A stretch of 64,000 nt of DNA from Capitella teleta (taxonomy: Eukaryota > Annelida > Polychaeta > Capitellidae): positions 1,052,858 through 1,116,857 of the forward strand of contig KB291798.1 in the NCBI GenBank assembly GCA_000328365.1. Reading direction: 5' to 3'. Below the pieces are notes generated by a model. The model was not told the origin of the DNA. It saw only the letters and a list, made by a program, of their open reading frames with translations, and made no database searches. This document shows positions 46,314-59,404 of this stretch, piece by piece. Position 1 is the stretch's first letter; every line of letters starts with the position of its first letter. Both the position numbers and the translations under genes were made by a program.

Positions 46314-49300
46314 ATGTCCAGCGTAGGGAGGCGGAAGATCTACGACAATCGGAAAGACGTTGATTACAGCATCTCGGAGGTACGGTCAATTGTTGCGTCA
46401 AGTGGCCGATATATAGGGCACGGTGAAGAGGAATATCTGTGTCGTGGGCACGACTTATAGGGATGTCGTTCCCACGAGTTTGCAATGTCGTTCCCATGAG
46501 TTAGTTACTATCATACGGGAGGAGATAATGTTGACTTCCTTATACTTTTGTTTTGTTTAGTCGTGCGCATGAGATTTTCTTGTGTGCACGAATTACTTAA
46601 TTCATGGGAACGAGATAGCAATATATTGATTAGCGTATACCCATATAGTGTTGTACTGAGACATTTCTATAATATATAAATGCCAATTTTAAGACGTTTC
46701 ACTTTATAATTGTTCCTATAATGACAATGTTCAATCGCGGCCAGGGTGATGATCATGGCTCTCTGTACGTACAGACTGCTTCAATGTGATGAGTATTACG
46801 TCATGTCACTTGCATGAATCTCACCCTCCGTGACCTAAATAGTTCTCGATCCTGCTGATCTCCGCCAATAGAGCGACTGAACAGCGCAGGTGTGCCCACT
46901 AATGACGCGGCCCTTTTCCCGGGCAACGCTCGCTTCGGGTGACGTCAAGAGAGTTTCCTGGGGGCGCAGTGAGGTTCCCCATAAGGAATCTCCTGCAGCA
47001 ATGTACTCACAAAATAATTGCCCCGTAAAACTACAACTCCTCGTTTGATTCTTGATCGGCTTATGTAATAGCGTATATCCATAAGCATCGTTTTCTATGC
47101 ACAACTTTGAATCGAGTCTATCAATTTAATCAGTCTGGATTTGCGGTTCTTTCGCCTGGGTAGGTCGTCACGGGATGGGGGGGGGGGGGGTTTCTGCTCG
47201 TTCTTGAGGTAATTATATTTGAAGTGAAACCCTGGGTGCCCCTGCTGTTTCTCTCGTGAAAAGATCCACACTTCTTAGAAAATAGGTGCAGTTTCGTGTA
47301 ATGAAAAACAACTGTTCCACGCATAAATATATATGCAAGCAAGATTCTCGTACTCAATGAGGAAGTTTACATCCGTTGAGTGCGTTTCGGGTGGCACAAT
47401 ATCTTCAAAGTAAAGAGATATTAAAACAATGGAGGGAAAATGAACAGCGTTTAGGATTTCCTGACAAAAACTTTCATCGCTTATTCCCGCGGATATGACG
47501 TCAATGACACGAATGTCAACTTTTTTTCCTCGGAAGACACCGAAGCAGACAATGTCGTTTCCAATTCCTCGGGCATAAATATTTGATGTCAGCGTTTGAT
47601 CTCTCGCGACTGTTTCGTATACATCTGACGAGGGAAAACACGTTTAGGTCAAACACGACCTTTGCTCGTCCATGTCTAAAACGGGGTCGGGTTATTCATC
47701 TAGGTGGCCTTGGTTGGGTTCTCCGATTGGTATAACAATTGAATGTGTCGATTACGTTGATTGCTTTGACAACTTCTTGAAATGATAAAATTATAATTGG
47801 ATTCTTGAAATTGGAATATGAAAACTATAGCTTTATTGCAATGTGATAAACGAAGTTTAGAATAATAAATTACATGTACTCGTATAATTATATACAGTAA
47901 TGAATTCGAATGGCATGCTCCCGAGCACGAACGCCATTGATTAGGGGGGTGTGTATGAGTTAAGCGTAAATCGCTTTCACTCACAATCACGCTGGGGTTC
48001 AAATCTCTGGTCGAGGGTTTGATTCGGAATTAACCGGTTTTCTCGTCCGAAAATTGTTTGTTCGTTTGCAGTTTCATAAATCTGTGAAAATCTGTGAACT
48101 GAATGAGTTGGGCGTTTAATTGGGCCTTGTTAGAGAATGTGTTATCAATGTTGTTTGTACTTTGTAAATTTAAGTGCATTTTGGTCAATGGTGATCATGC
48201 ATGCATGTTCTTTGTTCTAAACTTCGGACGCATGCACAAGAATCTCAGTGTGTGCCTATACATTTATTGCGTATAATGCATATTATGTATTTGACCTAGA
48301 ATTCCCTCACCTCAATGAACACATGCCGTGAATTTAATCAACGATGTATATGTAGCCGTCATGTACACGAGGAGTGTGATGAGGAAATTAGGAGGAGTCC
48401 CAATTCCAGAGCAATTATGTTTATTACAAAGTCTACATGTATACATTACATGTATTGGGAATGTTGTGTGTTGGCAAATGAATGTGTTGGCAAATCTATA
48501 AACATGATAATGACGATGCATGATAATGTTAATAGTATGTACGCTCTCCCCCGGAATGATATGTTGCATCATACTCGTGCGTACGTCTTGCGCCGCCGTC
48601 TTCTAATAAGAAAAATACCTCGGATAATACTTCTTAGATTGCTTCATTTGCTTGTAGTGCGTGTTTTATCAAATGGATTCCCATCCAATTCAACAGCCAC
48701 CGACGTTTATTGTTTCGCGTGTAAATAGTAATTCTAACAGTCAATTTGATAGGGCTTGTTTAGCTAGAATACGTTAGCTACTTGGACCGGTAAAAAGCGA
48801 CAGTATACATAAAGGGCTGATTGGGAACATTGTGCGGCGGCGTCCCTACCGGGTGACATGCCTCCTTGTGTCATCCATCATGCTGCGTCCTTGCTTGCTT
48901 TCCTGATAAATCTGCGTCACCCGTTGTGTACACAATTCGTTCTGTGTGATTGGATGTCCTCTTGTGCTTCTGATGACGGCATGCATTGAATTCAGCAGGC
49001 GAACTTCGAGGCCAGCCGTCCCAGCAACACCCACCCCTTTTTCACAGTCGGAGTGCTGGTCGGAGGGGTCGTAGGAGGCCTCATCATTGTCATATCCGTC
49101 ATCCTCTTCTGCAAGTACTGCATCAAGCGTAAGAAGAGCTTGGGCGGGTGAGTACATGTCCACTGTAACTCAATGAATGCAATTGCAGTCTCCGGTTGCA
49201 GGCGTTCCGTCCTTTTCAAGCGACGCAGTTTCTTCTCAGGCAGCTACGATGAAAGCGGAGACGGCCATGACCTCGAGGCTGGGATGGCAATAGCTGTCAA

Positions 49301-52300
49301 TAACCACAAGAGATTTTTCCAGAAGAAAGCGCTCTCTAGATGCCAGTTGGCGTCCACAGATACTCAGTTAGTACACAAATTCCAGTACAAGCAATAACGC
49401 ATCTCTGTGTTTATATTCCACCAGGGTGACCGAATTGCAAACGTCCGTCGATAAGGTCGAAGAAGATAATGAAATAGACTATGCTGTTGCCATTTACAAG
49501 GAGAGTCTCTGCAGAGGTATGTAAATTTACAGCCAAAATAGAGCATTAATTACCAAACCATACCTTTGTACTAGTATCTAACCATCACTGTGTACATTTA
49601 TAAATTATTAATTGGTTGTGGGGTTTGTTTGTTTCCGCAGATGACAGCACGATGGAGGAACCCACCGGACACGTCTCCTTGGATTCAGAGTGGGACGTCA
49701 GTGGCGGTGGAGCAGCTGCAGCTTCAAGCGGGGTGACGTCATCAGAATCTCCCACGGCCAACAGAAAGCGCAGCGTGGATTCGACGAAGCTGAGTGACGA
49801 CGGGAGGCGAGTTTCATTCCTTGTGGCCGCTGACCGGGGGGTCGCCCCCGTGCATCACGGTAGCAGCGTAGGAGGCGGTAAAGCCTTCTCTTCCAGTCGC
49901 TCCCCTCGATTGTTAAGGTCGGTGCTGGCGGGCAATGTCGACGCCGTTTCTCTCGCTGTCTGCTGAACCTTCTTCATGGTCGTCTCGCACGGGTGTTACA
50001 CTTTCTCTCTCTTCTCTATTTTTATTCTGCACGGATTTTCGTCCATCTTCATTGCACTTTGTGTATATTCTTGCACCGCATTTTGCTTGTTATCCATTCA
50101 ATGCTTGCGCCACAAGTGGGATTACACAACTGTCCATTTCACCCTATTACGCCTTGTTGAAAGAGCATAGGAAATTTTACTAGCCACATCATTAGACAAA
50201 TGTGTTGCTGATTTAACCATCGCCCGAAGATGTCACAAAAGGACTCAGGCCTGACTCAATGTCCTATTGTTTCGCCTACATGATGTGTCACATATTATAC
50301 ACTCACTGAATCAGCGGGTTTATAAGCTGTACGTGTCTGACTCTAGCCATTACTCAGACCTTGCATTGTAGTCGAAACCCAAGTTGTTTATCTGCACGGC
50401 ATTGTAGCTTAAAACGTGCATCGATTTCCTCGGCGAGCATGATAGGCTTATTATTGCTGCTAGGCTATAAGCTAATGGAAGCATTTCACAGTTCTGTCAT
50501 AGATTTCCCGTGCTAAGCATTCGGGAAAGGGATTGTGATCAATGGCTGCTTCATTTGCTGCATAACAACTGCATGATCGGGGCGTATTAACTGCAGTAAA
50601 TATACACACGTCTTCTTCAATTGCCTCAAAATGCATGCAACGAGACCTTGGGTGTTGCTATGGAGACCATTGTTCACATCAAGGTCTATGTCTCCATGAA
50701 CAGAGATGTCGCAGAGCCACGAGTACGTTTCTTATGGTTGCGGGAAATTACCCTAATTATCGACAACTTGCGGCTGCTGTCCGGAATCATCTCGGCGCCG
50801 TTTGAAGTCGTTCTTTGTGATCCATCGATCTGAGTGGAGCATATGGCGAGAACTCCTCGGCAGCGGCGATGAGTAGAAGCTGGGTTTGTATGTCACGGAA
50901 GGACGTGCGTATCCAGCGACGAAAACTACTCCATTCACTCAGCAAGCACCATATGAGGGTAGATCCCTTGCTAAAGCTTGTATCGACCGCTAGGAGGAGT
51001 CGGTGTGTGCATAATTCATGGCGATGCAGCTCAGCAACAGGTTGATGAATGGCCGCCACTACCACCAGTGCACACGACACAAAGCTCATGACACGTCAAT
51101 GTGTCTACGATGAAGTGTCATTGACAGGATGTCATGGGCAGATCTAAGAATACACCGCTTTGGGTGGACTGCTAAGTGGGGGCATGGAAGCACATAAAAC
51201 CGAGCCCATGCCTTTCTCGGGATTGGGTGGCTGCCTTGATAACAAAGGTGCCGTTATGGCTGTTTTATAAGAGTCGCATAAATATTGTACCCATGTAGTA
51301 GTTTTTTTTGTGGTAACTGCTTTCTTAAGAGACCTTATAGGTATATGTACCGCATTTCTCTTTCAATCATATACATGAATGCGTCTTCTGTTGAAAGTTC
51401 GATTTTAGGATACAGCCAAAGAATTTTTCTTTGGTCCCGTGGTTTGGATAATATTTAGAATGAAGCATGCGTAGGCCCTATAATTATAGCTCCGAGTCAA
51501 TGTTTATATATATATATTTTTTTTCACAGGCATGAATCTGAACACGTTCAAGTTCGGCCGAAAGAACAACTCAAGCTTGTCAAGCAGCGATCCCAAGGTT
51601 GTGCTGGTCATCTTGACCACAGGGTAAACACGGTATTGGTCGATGACCCTCCACTGCATGTATCTGAGGACGGCATCACTGAGCTGACTCCGATGTTGAG
51701 TCCAGTCTCAGAGGAGGTGCCGCTGTCATGCAAACCGAGGATACACCGCTCCGAAGTCACCGCCGAGGTCCATCAAGATTCGAGACACTACCGCCCAGAA
51801 CCACATCACCATCATCACCACCACCACAACTACCAAAAGAAACATTCACCTCACTCAGCCGGTGTGCCACGACCTTGTCCTCCCAAGCTTAGTATGTTGG
51901 GCAAAACCCGAAGGCGGCTTGAAGCAGACACTCGGCAAACCGCAAGTTTGGAGCTGGTCAGTCCGCGAGACCGTTGGACGCCTCTGGAAAGCAGAAAAGT
52001 CAGAAGCTACGAAGGAGATGCTTACGGTCCTCGGGACTATGACAATTCAGACAAATTTAACCGCGGTCCTTTTTACAACACTGACTACGACTTGATGTCA
52101 GAGGGTGGGATGCCAGAGCTACAGAGCAAAGTCCGGTATAACGACACTGGCAGCTTCGAGGAAGTGACCGAAGAAACTCAGATGCCAGCTGAATTGGTGG
52201 GTCGTGTGCACAATCGCAGTCCTCTGTCACCATCACCGCCACTGCCTCCGCATCAAGTACTCATCATGCAGGCAGCAGACACCGGGAGTGACACTGACAC

Positions 52301-53708
52301 TTTGAATGGCAATTACAAATACCGTGATCTGTGGACTCTGCGTGCGACTTTGGAAGAAGAAGAGGACTTCAGTGATACAATTCGCATGGAAGACATGACG
52401 TCACCGGAGGAGCAATCCAACGAAGAGCACGCAGCAACATCTGCGACGACATCGTTTGAATCGACAGAATTGTCGATCGACGCGAGCAGTGATGAGACGG
52501 TTATACGTAGAATACCTGGAAACTTGCTGCACCCGAACTACGAAAGCAGAGGCCACAAGTATCGGAGCATTCTCTCGCGTCGTTTCAGGCATATCGACGG
52601 CCCAAGTGTGGGTCTGAGCACGAGTCAGGACAACAGTTTCGACAGTGTTGAAACCATGGAGACGGATGGTGACATATCAGATACCAGCCGACCTGAGGTG
52701 ACCACCACTTCGTTTGAGTCAACCACTGACAATACGGACAGTACAGGCGAATACACCACACACAAATTGCAGCAGATGCAGAGAGATAGCGGCTACAAGT
52801 CGCTCGAGACCCAACAGTCGCAAACCAATACCATCAACAAACCACCAAAAAAGCAGATCCACTTCGTACTGGACCATCACAGTGTGGAACGTGATGATGA
52901 CGAGAGAATTTCTACCGGAACTACGTCACCGGACACTCGTGAGGATCAGTTTCATCGGAGACCCTGCTCAAAGGGTAGCAAACCATACTTCGACAGGCGT
53001 AATGCTAAAACTGCCTCGAAAAAACGACGCGAGTACCGAGGGGAAAGACAGGTCCTGCCAAGCCCGGATTATGCTTCTCAGTCATTCCAAGATAGCTCCA
53101 TCCACGAGCATGAAACAGACTCTCGCTCAGACCAACCGTCTGGTGACAGCTTTGACGATGGAATCACACCGAAAAAGTTCTCCTTGCTCAATCGTTTCAC
53201 TCGCTCACAAAGCAAGGAAAGTAAACGTTTCCCTGCGCTTTCCAGAGATTTTAGTATGGATGAGAAAACGAACGTTTTGTTTAATGAGTTTGTTCGCTAT
53301 GACCCAAACTTAGAACCCTTTACAACGGGGACACGACGCTCACCTCGCATGGGACATTCGAGGCCACGGCTTCAACGCAAACACACAGACGGCTCGCTGG
53401 AAACGCACGAACGTGGTCGTTTCGAGCGCCTGACGCCTGGGAAGCGCAGCATTAGTTTGGGGAGCGACAGCAGCGGTGGTTCCCTCCGAAGATTGTCTCC
53501 TCAGGATAGCATTGAGGAAGAGTACATCCCAGAGGCTGCGCAAGCGAAGAAGATGCCCTCGCCGCTATGTCACCCTCAAGGGCGACGTGCAAGGGGGGTG
53601 TCGCATGACGCATTTTCGCAACAACTGCTCAAGGATCCTCTTCCACAATCCCGATCACACCATATTCCCATCATTCGACTCCCAGACGAGGAACTAAGCA
53701 GTAAATGA
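46314..53708 (+). CDS. gene 3: single-pass membrane protein with very long cytoplasmic region
   Basis: Proposed exons are 46314-46379, 48996-49147, 49202-49366, 49425-49516, 49641-49917 and 51530-53708, giving about 976 residues with all phases consistent. Exons 2-6 are well supported by frame and splice sites. Exon 1 (MSSVGRRKIYDNRKD..., donor GAG|gtacgg) is a proposal that fits phase 0, and a different or longer 5' end is possible. Residues 37-60 (FFTVGVLVGG...SVILF) are a membrane span followed by the basic stop-transfer KRKK. There is no signal peptide in this model, so the N-terminus would be short and extracellular. The remaining 900 residues are hydrophilic, Ser/Thr/Asp/Arg-rich and look disordered. 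They include eight consecutive histidines near residue 342, a proline-rich SPSPPLPPH and many S-P/T-P sites. No catalytic domain is recognised. A signalling or scaffold tail is inference. Confidence 0.7.
51530..53708 (+). other. gene 3 last exon, 726 codons
   Basis: This single large exon joins in frame from AG|G at the splice (51529/51530) and runs open to TGA. It encodes low-complexity, charged sequence with repeated acidic-serine patches, for example SFESTE and EDFSDT. Arg/Ser-rich stretches such as KRRE and GKRSISLGSDSSGGSLRR look like phosphorylation substrates. It is too long to be open by chance, and no ATG is needed at its start because it is a continuation. Confidence 0.9.
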
Positions 53709-53719
53709 TCTCATATCAT

Positions 53720-56006
53720 TGTATGTATTCGTATCCTCTCTTTTACCCCGGTAAACCACCCGCCAGCATCTGATCTGCTGAAATGCATGTATCCCATCTG
53801 CACGTACAGCTTTAACCAACGTCGCTTCTCCGTTCAAAGCGAACTTCTCCTTTTTCTTTGCTCGTTTTATGCACACACCTGTCCTCGGTGATCTTTTCTA
53901 TCCTCTAAATAACTTGATGCTATGCACCAATCATAGCTTATATTCAACGTATATAATTATTTCAACTGATATGAACGCGTATCGAAGCATCGCGCCGCAT
54001 ATGTTCTATATGTAATATCTAATCATCCCGAGCAGCTGCATCTAACTCGGTTTCCATGACAACCGTCTATTGTTATGGCAACAGTAAAATGTAAATGTTT
54101 ACTGAAGGTCAACGACGATCGCGTGTTTTCCATTTGCAGGTGTAATGGTCATGTAAGCCTCCCATCCCATGCGCCACTTGGCATGAAATATAAAAGAGCA
54201 TTTGGTAATTTTGTATGCCTCAAAGCCAAATAATAATAGTGGCTTGTTTAGACGAGTCCACGAAAACCTTGCTTCACCCCAACTCAAGATTGATATACGT
54301 ATCTCTTATGGGATGATTAGAAAGGGTTACAGTGGTTATTATTGAGTGTTATTGTTTGAGATGTCTATAATCTACCTTGACTTCCGTCTTTCTTTCCTTT
54401 GATGACTCACCACGAAGTGAGCGGACATGTCTTGCACTCTCTGGCAGCATAATTGTGTTCACGCACCCCAAACTGTGTTACCTTTGTGATAATATATCTC
54501 TATAATTATATATCTATATCTATATATTTCCATTCATTCACTTCATCTTCATCCTCTGCATATGTATCTTCATTGGTTGTGTTCAAATTATGGTGTGCTA
54601 TTTTGAAACCGTGACTTGTTCTAAATTATTACTATTATTGAAAGAATCATCTCGTGTTGTTCTTATTGCTTGACCATCAACACATGAAACACCAGCACAC
54701 AAAATTATCAGAAACATGAGAATCAGAGGAACTACTAGCACCAGTTACTTGATGTACGCAAGCCCAAAATCCCTGCTTAGATATACAAATGTCCCAGGTA
54801 CACAATGCAGCCTCGGTTGGCGGAGCCGTAAAACCCCATCATGTCGCATGCGATGTAGCCATGATTGAAGCAAAGCCGCAAACATACAGTCTTATTTGCG
54901 ATGAAATACAGAGTATTGTGTCGTCAGATTGTGTGAGAACTGGGGTGATCACACAGAGCAATAAAACTGCAATATATTCCTCCAATAGAGATATAGGCGG
55001 CTAAACCAGAGTAATGCAATTTGTCAATGTCGAAATTAAGCCTTTCGTGGCCTGGGATGGCTTGGCTTGTTTCCTGTTCAGAATGTATTACTGCAACACG
55101 GGAGCAATTTCCTAATGGGAAAACAATTCTGTAGAAAGTTATTGTTGTGTAAATGATGATGTTGCCTCGCGCGTCCTTGACGTGGATATTACCCATAGAG
55201 GCATAGACTATAGCTTTGATGCAGCATGATCCACTACATGTGGGCTCCTACATGATGGAAATATTGTAAGGATATTCTATCAGGGGCGAACAGAAAAAGA
55301 GGAAAATGTGCTATCGTGTTTTAATATTTTAATCATATTCAATATTTTAATCATATTCTATACATTGAGTGTATAGAAGTAGACAGGCGCTGTAATGTGC
55401 AGTTTCCCGAGGGCATGGTGATTCCACAGCAATCCTTGCTTTCGAAAGGAGTGAGACCTTTTGTTGCTTCATGTAAATGCCTCATGCCAATTTCAGGATA
55501 AAAACAGGAAAAATCCAGATGTCCTATGTGATGGGCAACTGGAAAGCGATTTGTTTACTTATTTTGATACGAGTTCAATCTCACCGTCGATTTTGCTGTC
55601 GATTTCTGCTGACGTCGTCCGAATTAAACTTTCCATATCTAAGCATATACAAATAAATATAAGGTCTAAATTTGATGCACGAATCAATCATGAGCAGCAG
55701 GCGCAGCCTGAATCCATAGGCATCAACAGATTGAGATCGAGCAATACACTCCATGGTTGCGTATTCATTTGCTTTCAGTGGATTCACCATACAGCAGTGG
55801 CTACTGCTGCACAGAGACCAAACGCATGCGCAGAGCAATGCATTATGGGATACCTTAATTATTTAATGAAAGCGAAAAATCATGAGCCGAAAAATCTCGA
55901 GCGATGTCATTCATGTCAAAAAGTTCAAAATTTGGGCGTGCTCCAATTTTAGTACTTGTCCTAATGTTCTTGTGGCTTTATTTGTTTGTTTGTTCTTGTT
56001 GTTGTT

Positions 56007-56045
<39 letters not shown>

Positions 56046-56500
56046 GGGGGGGGGGGGTTGGGGGGGGGTTTCACCTTGACATTATTGCAAAATAAATCAA
56101 GTCCATGCCATTCGACACAGAAATTAATGCTCATTCACAATTCTGAATAATAGTCGTTTTGGGGGAAATACGTCAAAAGTATAAATAAATATAAGAATTA
56201 CGTGTCATTTGATTCAACACCAAAATGTCGTGAAATACATTCAGAACACCCAAGCATAAAGGGCGTCTATGGATACATAAATACACAATACATAATTATA
56301 GAGACGAGCTTTCTATAATTATACAAGATGCGACATCGCAATGCGCAAATTTTCGGATAATACATGTATATATATAATATGTGCCTCGCATTGTTTATGT
56401 TCAAAAAATAACAAATACCCCAAACTTGCACGTAGTGGTGTTTGGTACCTATAAAAAATAAATGATTCCGCTTTGACTAAAAAGCAATTAATAATTTAAA
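53720..56500. other. gene-free stretch after gene 3
   Basis: Contains the 3' flank of gene 3; no single poly(A) signal stands out. A 19-base direct duplication (aatattttaatcatattc) lies near 55320-55360. A T-run of about 35 bases at 56009-56043 passes straight into two G-runs (56045-56068). No gene is supported. Confidence 0.5.
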
Positions 56501-56517
56501 GGATAAATGTGCCGCTG

Positions 56518-56541
56518 CACACCGAAATGAGTCGCTTGTCG
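56518..56541 (+). repeat. 24-base inverted repeat, left copy
   Basis: Reads CACACCGAAATGAGTCGCTT followed by GTCG. Its exact reverse complement is at 63837-63860. The pair flanks the 7.3-kb block that holds the tandem repeat, R1 copy 2 and both Ty3-like elements. Confidence 0.9.
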
Positions 56542-56595
56542 TATAAAAAAATTGACTTCGCTATTCCATGTTTTAGCAGAGTCAATATCGATCCA

Positions 56596-56780
56596 AGACC
56601 GATTCAAAATAAAAAATTAAGAAGAATACTATAATAAAAAATTATCTCCAAGGGTGGCGAAATTAGAGCCGATTCAAAAATATAAAATAAACAAAAATAT
56701 TAGAATAAAAAATTATCTCCAAGGGTGGTGAAATTAGAGCCGATTCAAAAATATAAAATAAACAAAAATATTAGAATAAA
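56596..56780 (+). repeat. 71-bp tandem repeat, about 2.6 copies
   Basis: A 71-base unit (attatctccaagggtgg, then gaaattagagccgattcaaa, then an A/T-rich stretch ending attagaataaaaa) occurs twice almost identically from 56641. A shorter, more diverged unit precedes it near 56597. The array ends abruptly at about 56780. Confidence 0.85.
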
Positions 56781-56941
56781 AAACTGGTCACCGGTGCTAC
56801 TGAAAAGAAGCAACGGCACACACCGATGAAAACTCACCCCTATTTTGGTACATCCATTTCACTCGATTTCACATGACGTCACTCGGAATTCCCAAAATGG
56901 TTCACAAGGCGAGGCGAGTGCGTGCGTGATGTGTGCGTGAT

Positions 56942-57112
56942 GGGGTTTTACGGCTCCACCCAACCCATTCGGGTGATACGGGCGCCAGAACAGAAAGCCC
57001 GGGACCGGGATTTCCCCCTACTCTTATCGATAAATCCCAAGGGTTCTTTATCCTGCATACCACCATAGACAGCAGTACACAGCGCCCGGCCTTGTTACGC
57101 AGTTGGGCAGCA
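56942..57112 (+). repeat. dispersed repeat family R1, copy 2
   Basis: Starts ttttacggctccacccaacc and follows the same order of landmarks as the copy at 5666. It lies just left of the Ty3-like element. It has no coding content and no clear RNA polymerase III boxes. Confidence 0.6.
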
Positions 57113-57340
57113 CTGCAGAGTCACCAAAGAATTACATGTATAACAATCATAATTCACAATCATATCGCGAGGCGAGTGAAAATGAATTCACAGTATTTGC
57201 TGAATACGACCAGTTGACTAAATATTACTACAAATATCAGCCAATGAGATACCACCGGTCATCGATGTGTGCCTGTGTCATTATATATATACGACCAGGG
57301 AACCAGTGAAACCCCGCGCAAGCGCCGTTTATTGCAAAAA

Positions 57341-57389
57341 ATCACGCACAAACAATTGACTATGAATGCGTTATGATTGCACAACATCT
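57341..57389 (-). repeat. left (3') LTR remnant of the Mag-like element
   Basis: Shares about four in five of 46-49 bases with 62065-62111, including cgttatgatt and acaacaat/acaaca. Similarity beyond this segment fades, so LTR limits cannot be drawn. The low identity suggests an old insertion. Confidence 0.45.
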
Positions 57390-57557
57390 CTCCTTCTTAA
57401 ATAGAACATAATGTGTAACATATGATGTGCATAAATTGATCCACATAAAATGACACATAGTACACATTAATATTGAAAAATTACGAAACATAATCCCTCA
57501 ATCTTGTGCAATTGCTCACCACTCTAGCAGCCCTAGTTCTTACTTCGGTTGAACGGT

Positions 57558-58562
57558 TTAGGGACGGGGGATTAATGATGGGCGATGGGGGAGACCTTTG
57601 AGGTGTGGGAGGAGCCCTCTTAGGTGTGCCTGGTTGCCTTGCTTGTACTTCAGTAGCATCCGTTGCAGGTAAGTATACCTCAGGCTGTTCTTCCTAAATG
57701 CCTGTCTCCCATATTTCAGTAGATCTCGCCGATTTCGTCGAATGATGTTTCCTCTTTCATTCTGTACCAGAAACGACCTTGGATCCGTCTCATCATCCGT
57801 TGAGTTGATGGATTTTACGGGTCGCCACGAAGAGTCTCTTCTCACTCTCACTGTATCCTGTGGCTGTAATTGCTGCAGATCTCTTGCATTTCTGTCACAA
57901 TATGCTTTTGCAATCCTGCGATCTTGTTCCTTTCCTTCTCGGACTTCCTCTGTTGGGTCTCAGAAGATCATATGTTGTAGAGATCGTTGTTCTCGTCCTC
58001 CTTCCCTTCAATCTTTGGGCCGGCGATCCAAATTCCTTGCGCGAATACGCAAGTGTAAAAACATCATATTTATGACGTTCGTGTCCGTTGGCCTTCTTCG
58101 TGACTTTCTTGGCCGATTGCCCAGCTCGTTCCGCCATTCCGTTTGTTTGAGAATGTAACGGTGACATCTTCACATGATCAAACTCCAGTTCTTGCGCCTA
58201 CTGCTTCCCCATTGCGCTGTTGAACGGGGGCCCGTTATCCGAGATAACTTTCGTTGGAATTCCATGACCTGCGAATATCTTGTTCAATATACTGCGATAA
58301 GTTGACGAGCGTTCGAACCGTCCTCCATTTTTTTGACCCGCTGGTACTTCCGATGGGCGCAATGTCTCTTTTTGCTGACAATTTCTGTTTTTTTCTGGTA
58401 AATATCACATTGTGATACCGTTTCCTCAATCGCACTATTTAGTCCAGGCCAGAAGACTAAATCTCGCGCCAATCGTTTGGTTCGGACAATTCCTTGATGT
58501 GATGAATGCAGCTTTCTCGTGGTTTCATTTCTTTTTTCTTGAGGCACGAACAATCCTTTCAT
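57558..58562 (-). other. integrase region of the Mag-like element (fossil)
   Basis: Fragments match the Ty3 integrase: an N-terminal HH..CC-type zinc-binding part (HSSHQGIVRTKRLARDLVFWPG) and a core-domain piece with SPLHSQTNGMAER. A basic C-terminal part follows. The region is interrupted and not functional as it stands. Confidence 0.8.
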
Positions 58563-58689
58563 TTCGGAGGATAAAGTCGTCCACTATGCTGAGTTCATCT
58601 CTGCAATCCCAAACTTGTCCGATACTTGGGTTCACTTCCCTCTTGGCATCTGGCCAACCATGTTCGCAATGGTTCTCCTTAGGCACTGC

Positions 58690-59330
58690 ATCGTGGCATC
58701 TCAAATTGTTTCCTTTGTTATTTTCTCTAAAGTCGTTGGGTTTATTGAGTGCTTTGTCTTGACTTCTGTGAGTAGAACATCAAACTCGTGTTCCGAGACG
58801 TCATTCTTTAGTTCCAGAGGTCGTCTGCTTAAGTTGTCGGATACTGGGATTTCTTTTCCCGGCTTGTGGGTGATTTTGAAGTCATACTGCTGTAGGCGCG
58901 GTCTCATCTTCTGCAATCTCAAAGGAACTTGATGCAGTGGCTTGTCCAAAATGCGAACCAATGGCAGATGATCCGTCACAACAGTGACATCTGAGCGTCC
59001 ATATATGTAGCTGTGGAATTTTCTGCAAGCAACAACAATTGCAAGAAGTTCTTTCTCGATCTGGCTGTATGTGAGTGACTTCGAAGAGTAAGCAACAGGC
59101 TTCTCTTTTTACCTGAGCACCATCCCCAGTCCAAGTTAGCTTGTATCACATGAGATGATTATTGGAGCACTGTGGCTGTAATACCGCAGTAGTGGAGCTG
59201 TTGAGAGTTTCTCCTTGATTTTCACAAACGCTTCTTCTTGTGGTTCCTCCCAAACGAAATATTCACCTTCCTTGTTGCAATGCTTGATCAAATATCGCAA
59301 AGGTTCAGCAATTTGTGCAAGTTCCGGAAA
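58690..59330 (-). other. RNase H region of the Mag-like element (fossil)
   Basis: The C-terminal RNase H wording TDHLPLVRILDKPL, RLQKMRPRLQQYDF and the linker HKPGKEIPVSDNLSRRP are typical of Ty3 elements. The upstream part, with APIIIS-type wording, lies just beside the insertion near 59340. Confidence 0.75.
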
Positions 59331-59339
59331 GAATTTTTG

Positions 59340-59373
59340 TTGTTTTTGTTATTCTTTTTCCGTTTTGAAAAAA

Positions 59374-59404
<31 letters not shown>

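Noticed and set aside
45758-46497. Two long minus-strand frames upstream of gene 3
   Set aside because: They lie in a CpG-rich block with few stops on either strand and show no protein motif. The plus-strand exon proposal fits the context better.
47940-48040. tRNA gene or SINE suggested by a GGTTCAAATCTC B-box-like string near 47997
   Set aside because: No A box at a suitable distance and no cloverleaf could be drawn; at most a decayed fragment.
48315-48728. 137-codon plus-strand protein just before the gene 3 membrane-span exon
   Set aside because: Cysteine- and methionine-rich but without a family pattern. It stops before exon 2 and has no donor, so it cannot supply the missing ectodomain.
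51636-53708. Stand-alone 690-codon gene starting at 51636
   Set aside because: There is no ATG at that position, and the frame continues upstream to a good acceptor at 51529 in phase with the preceding exon.
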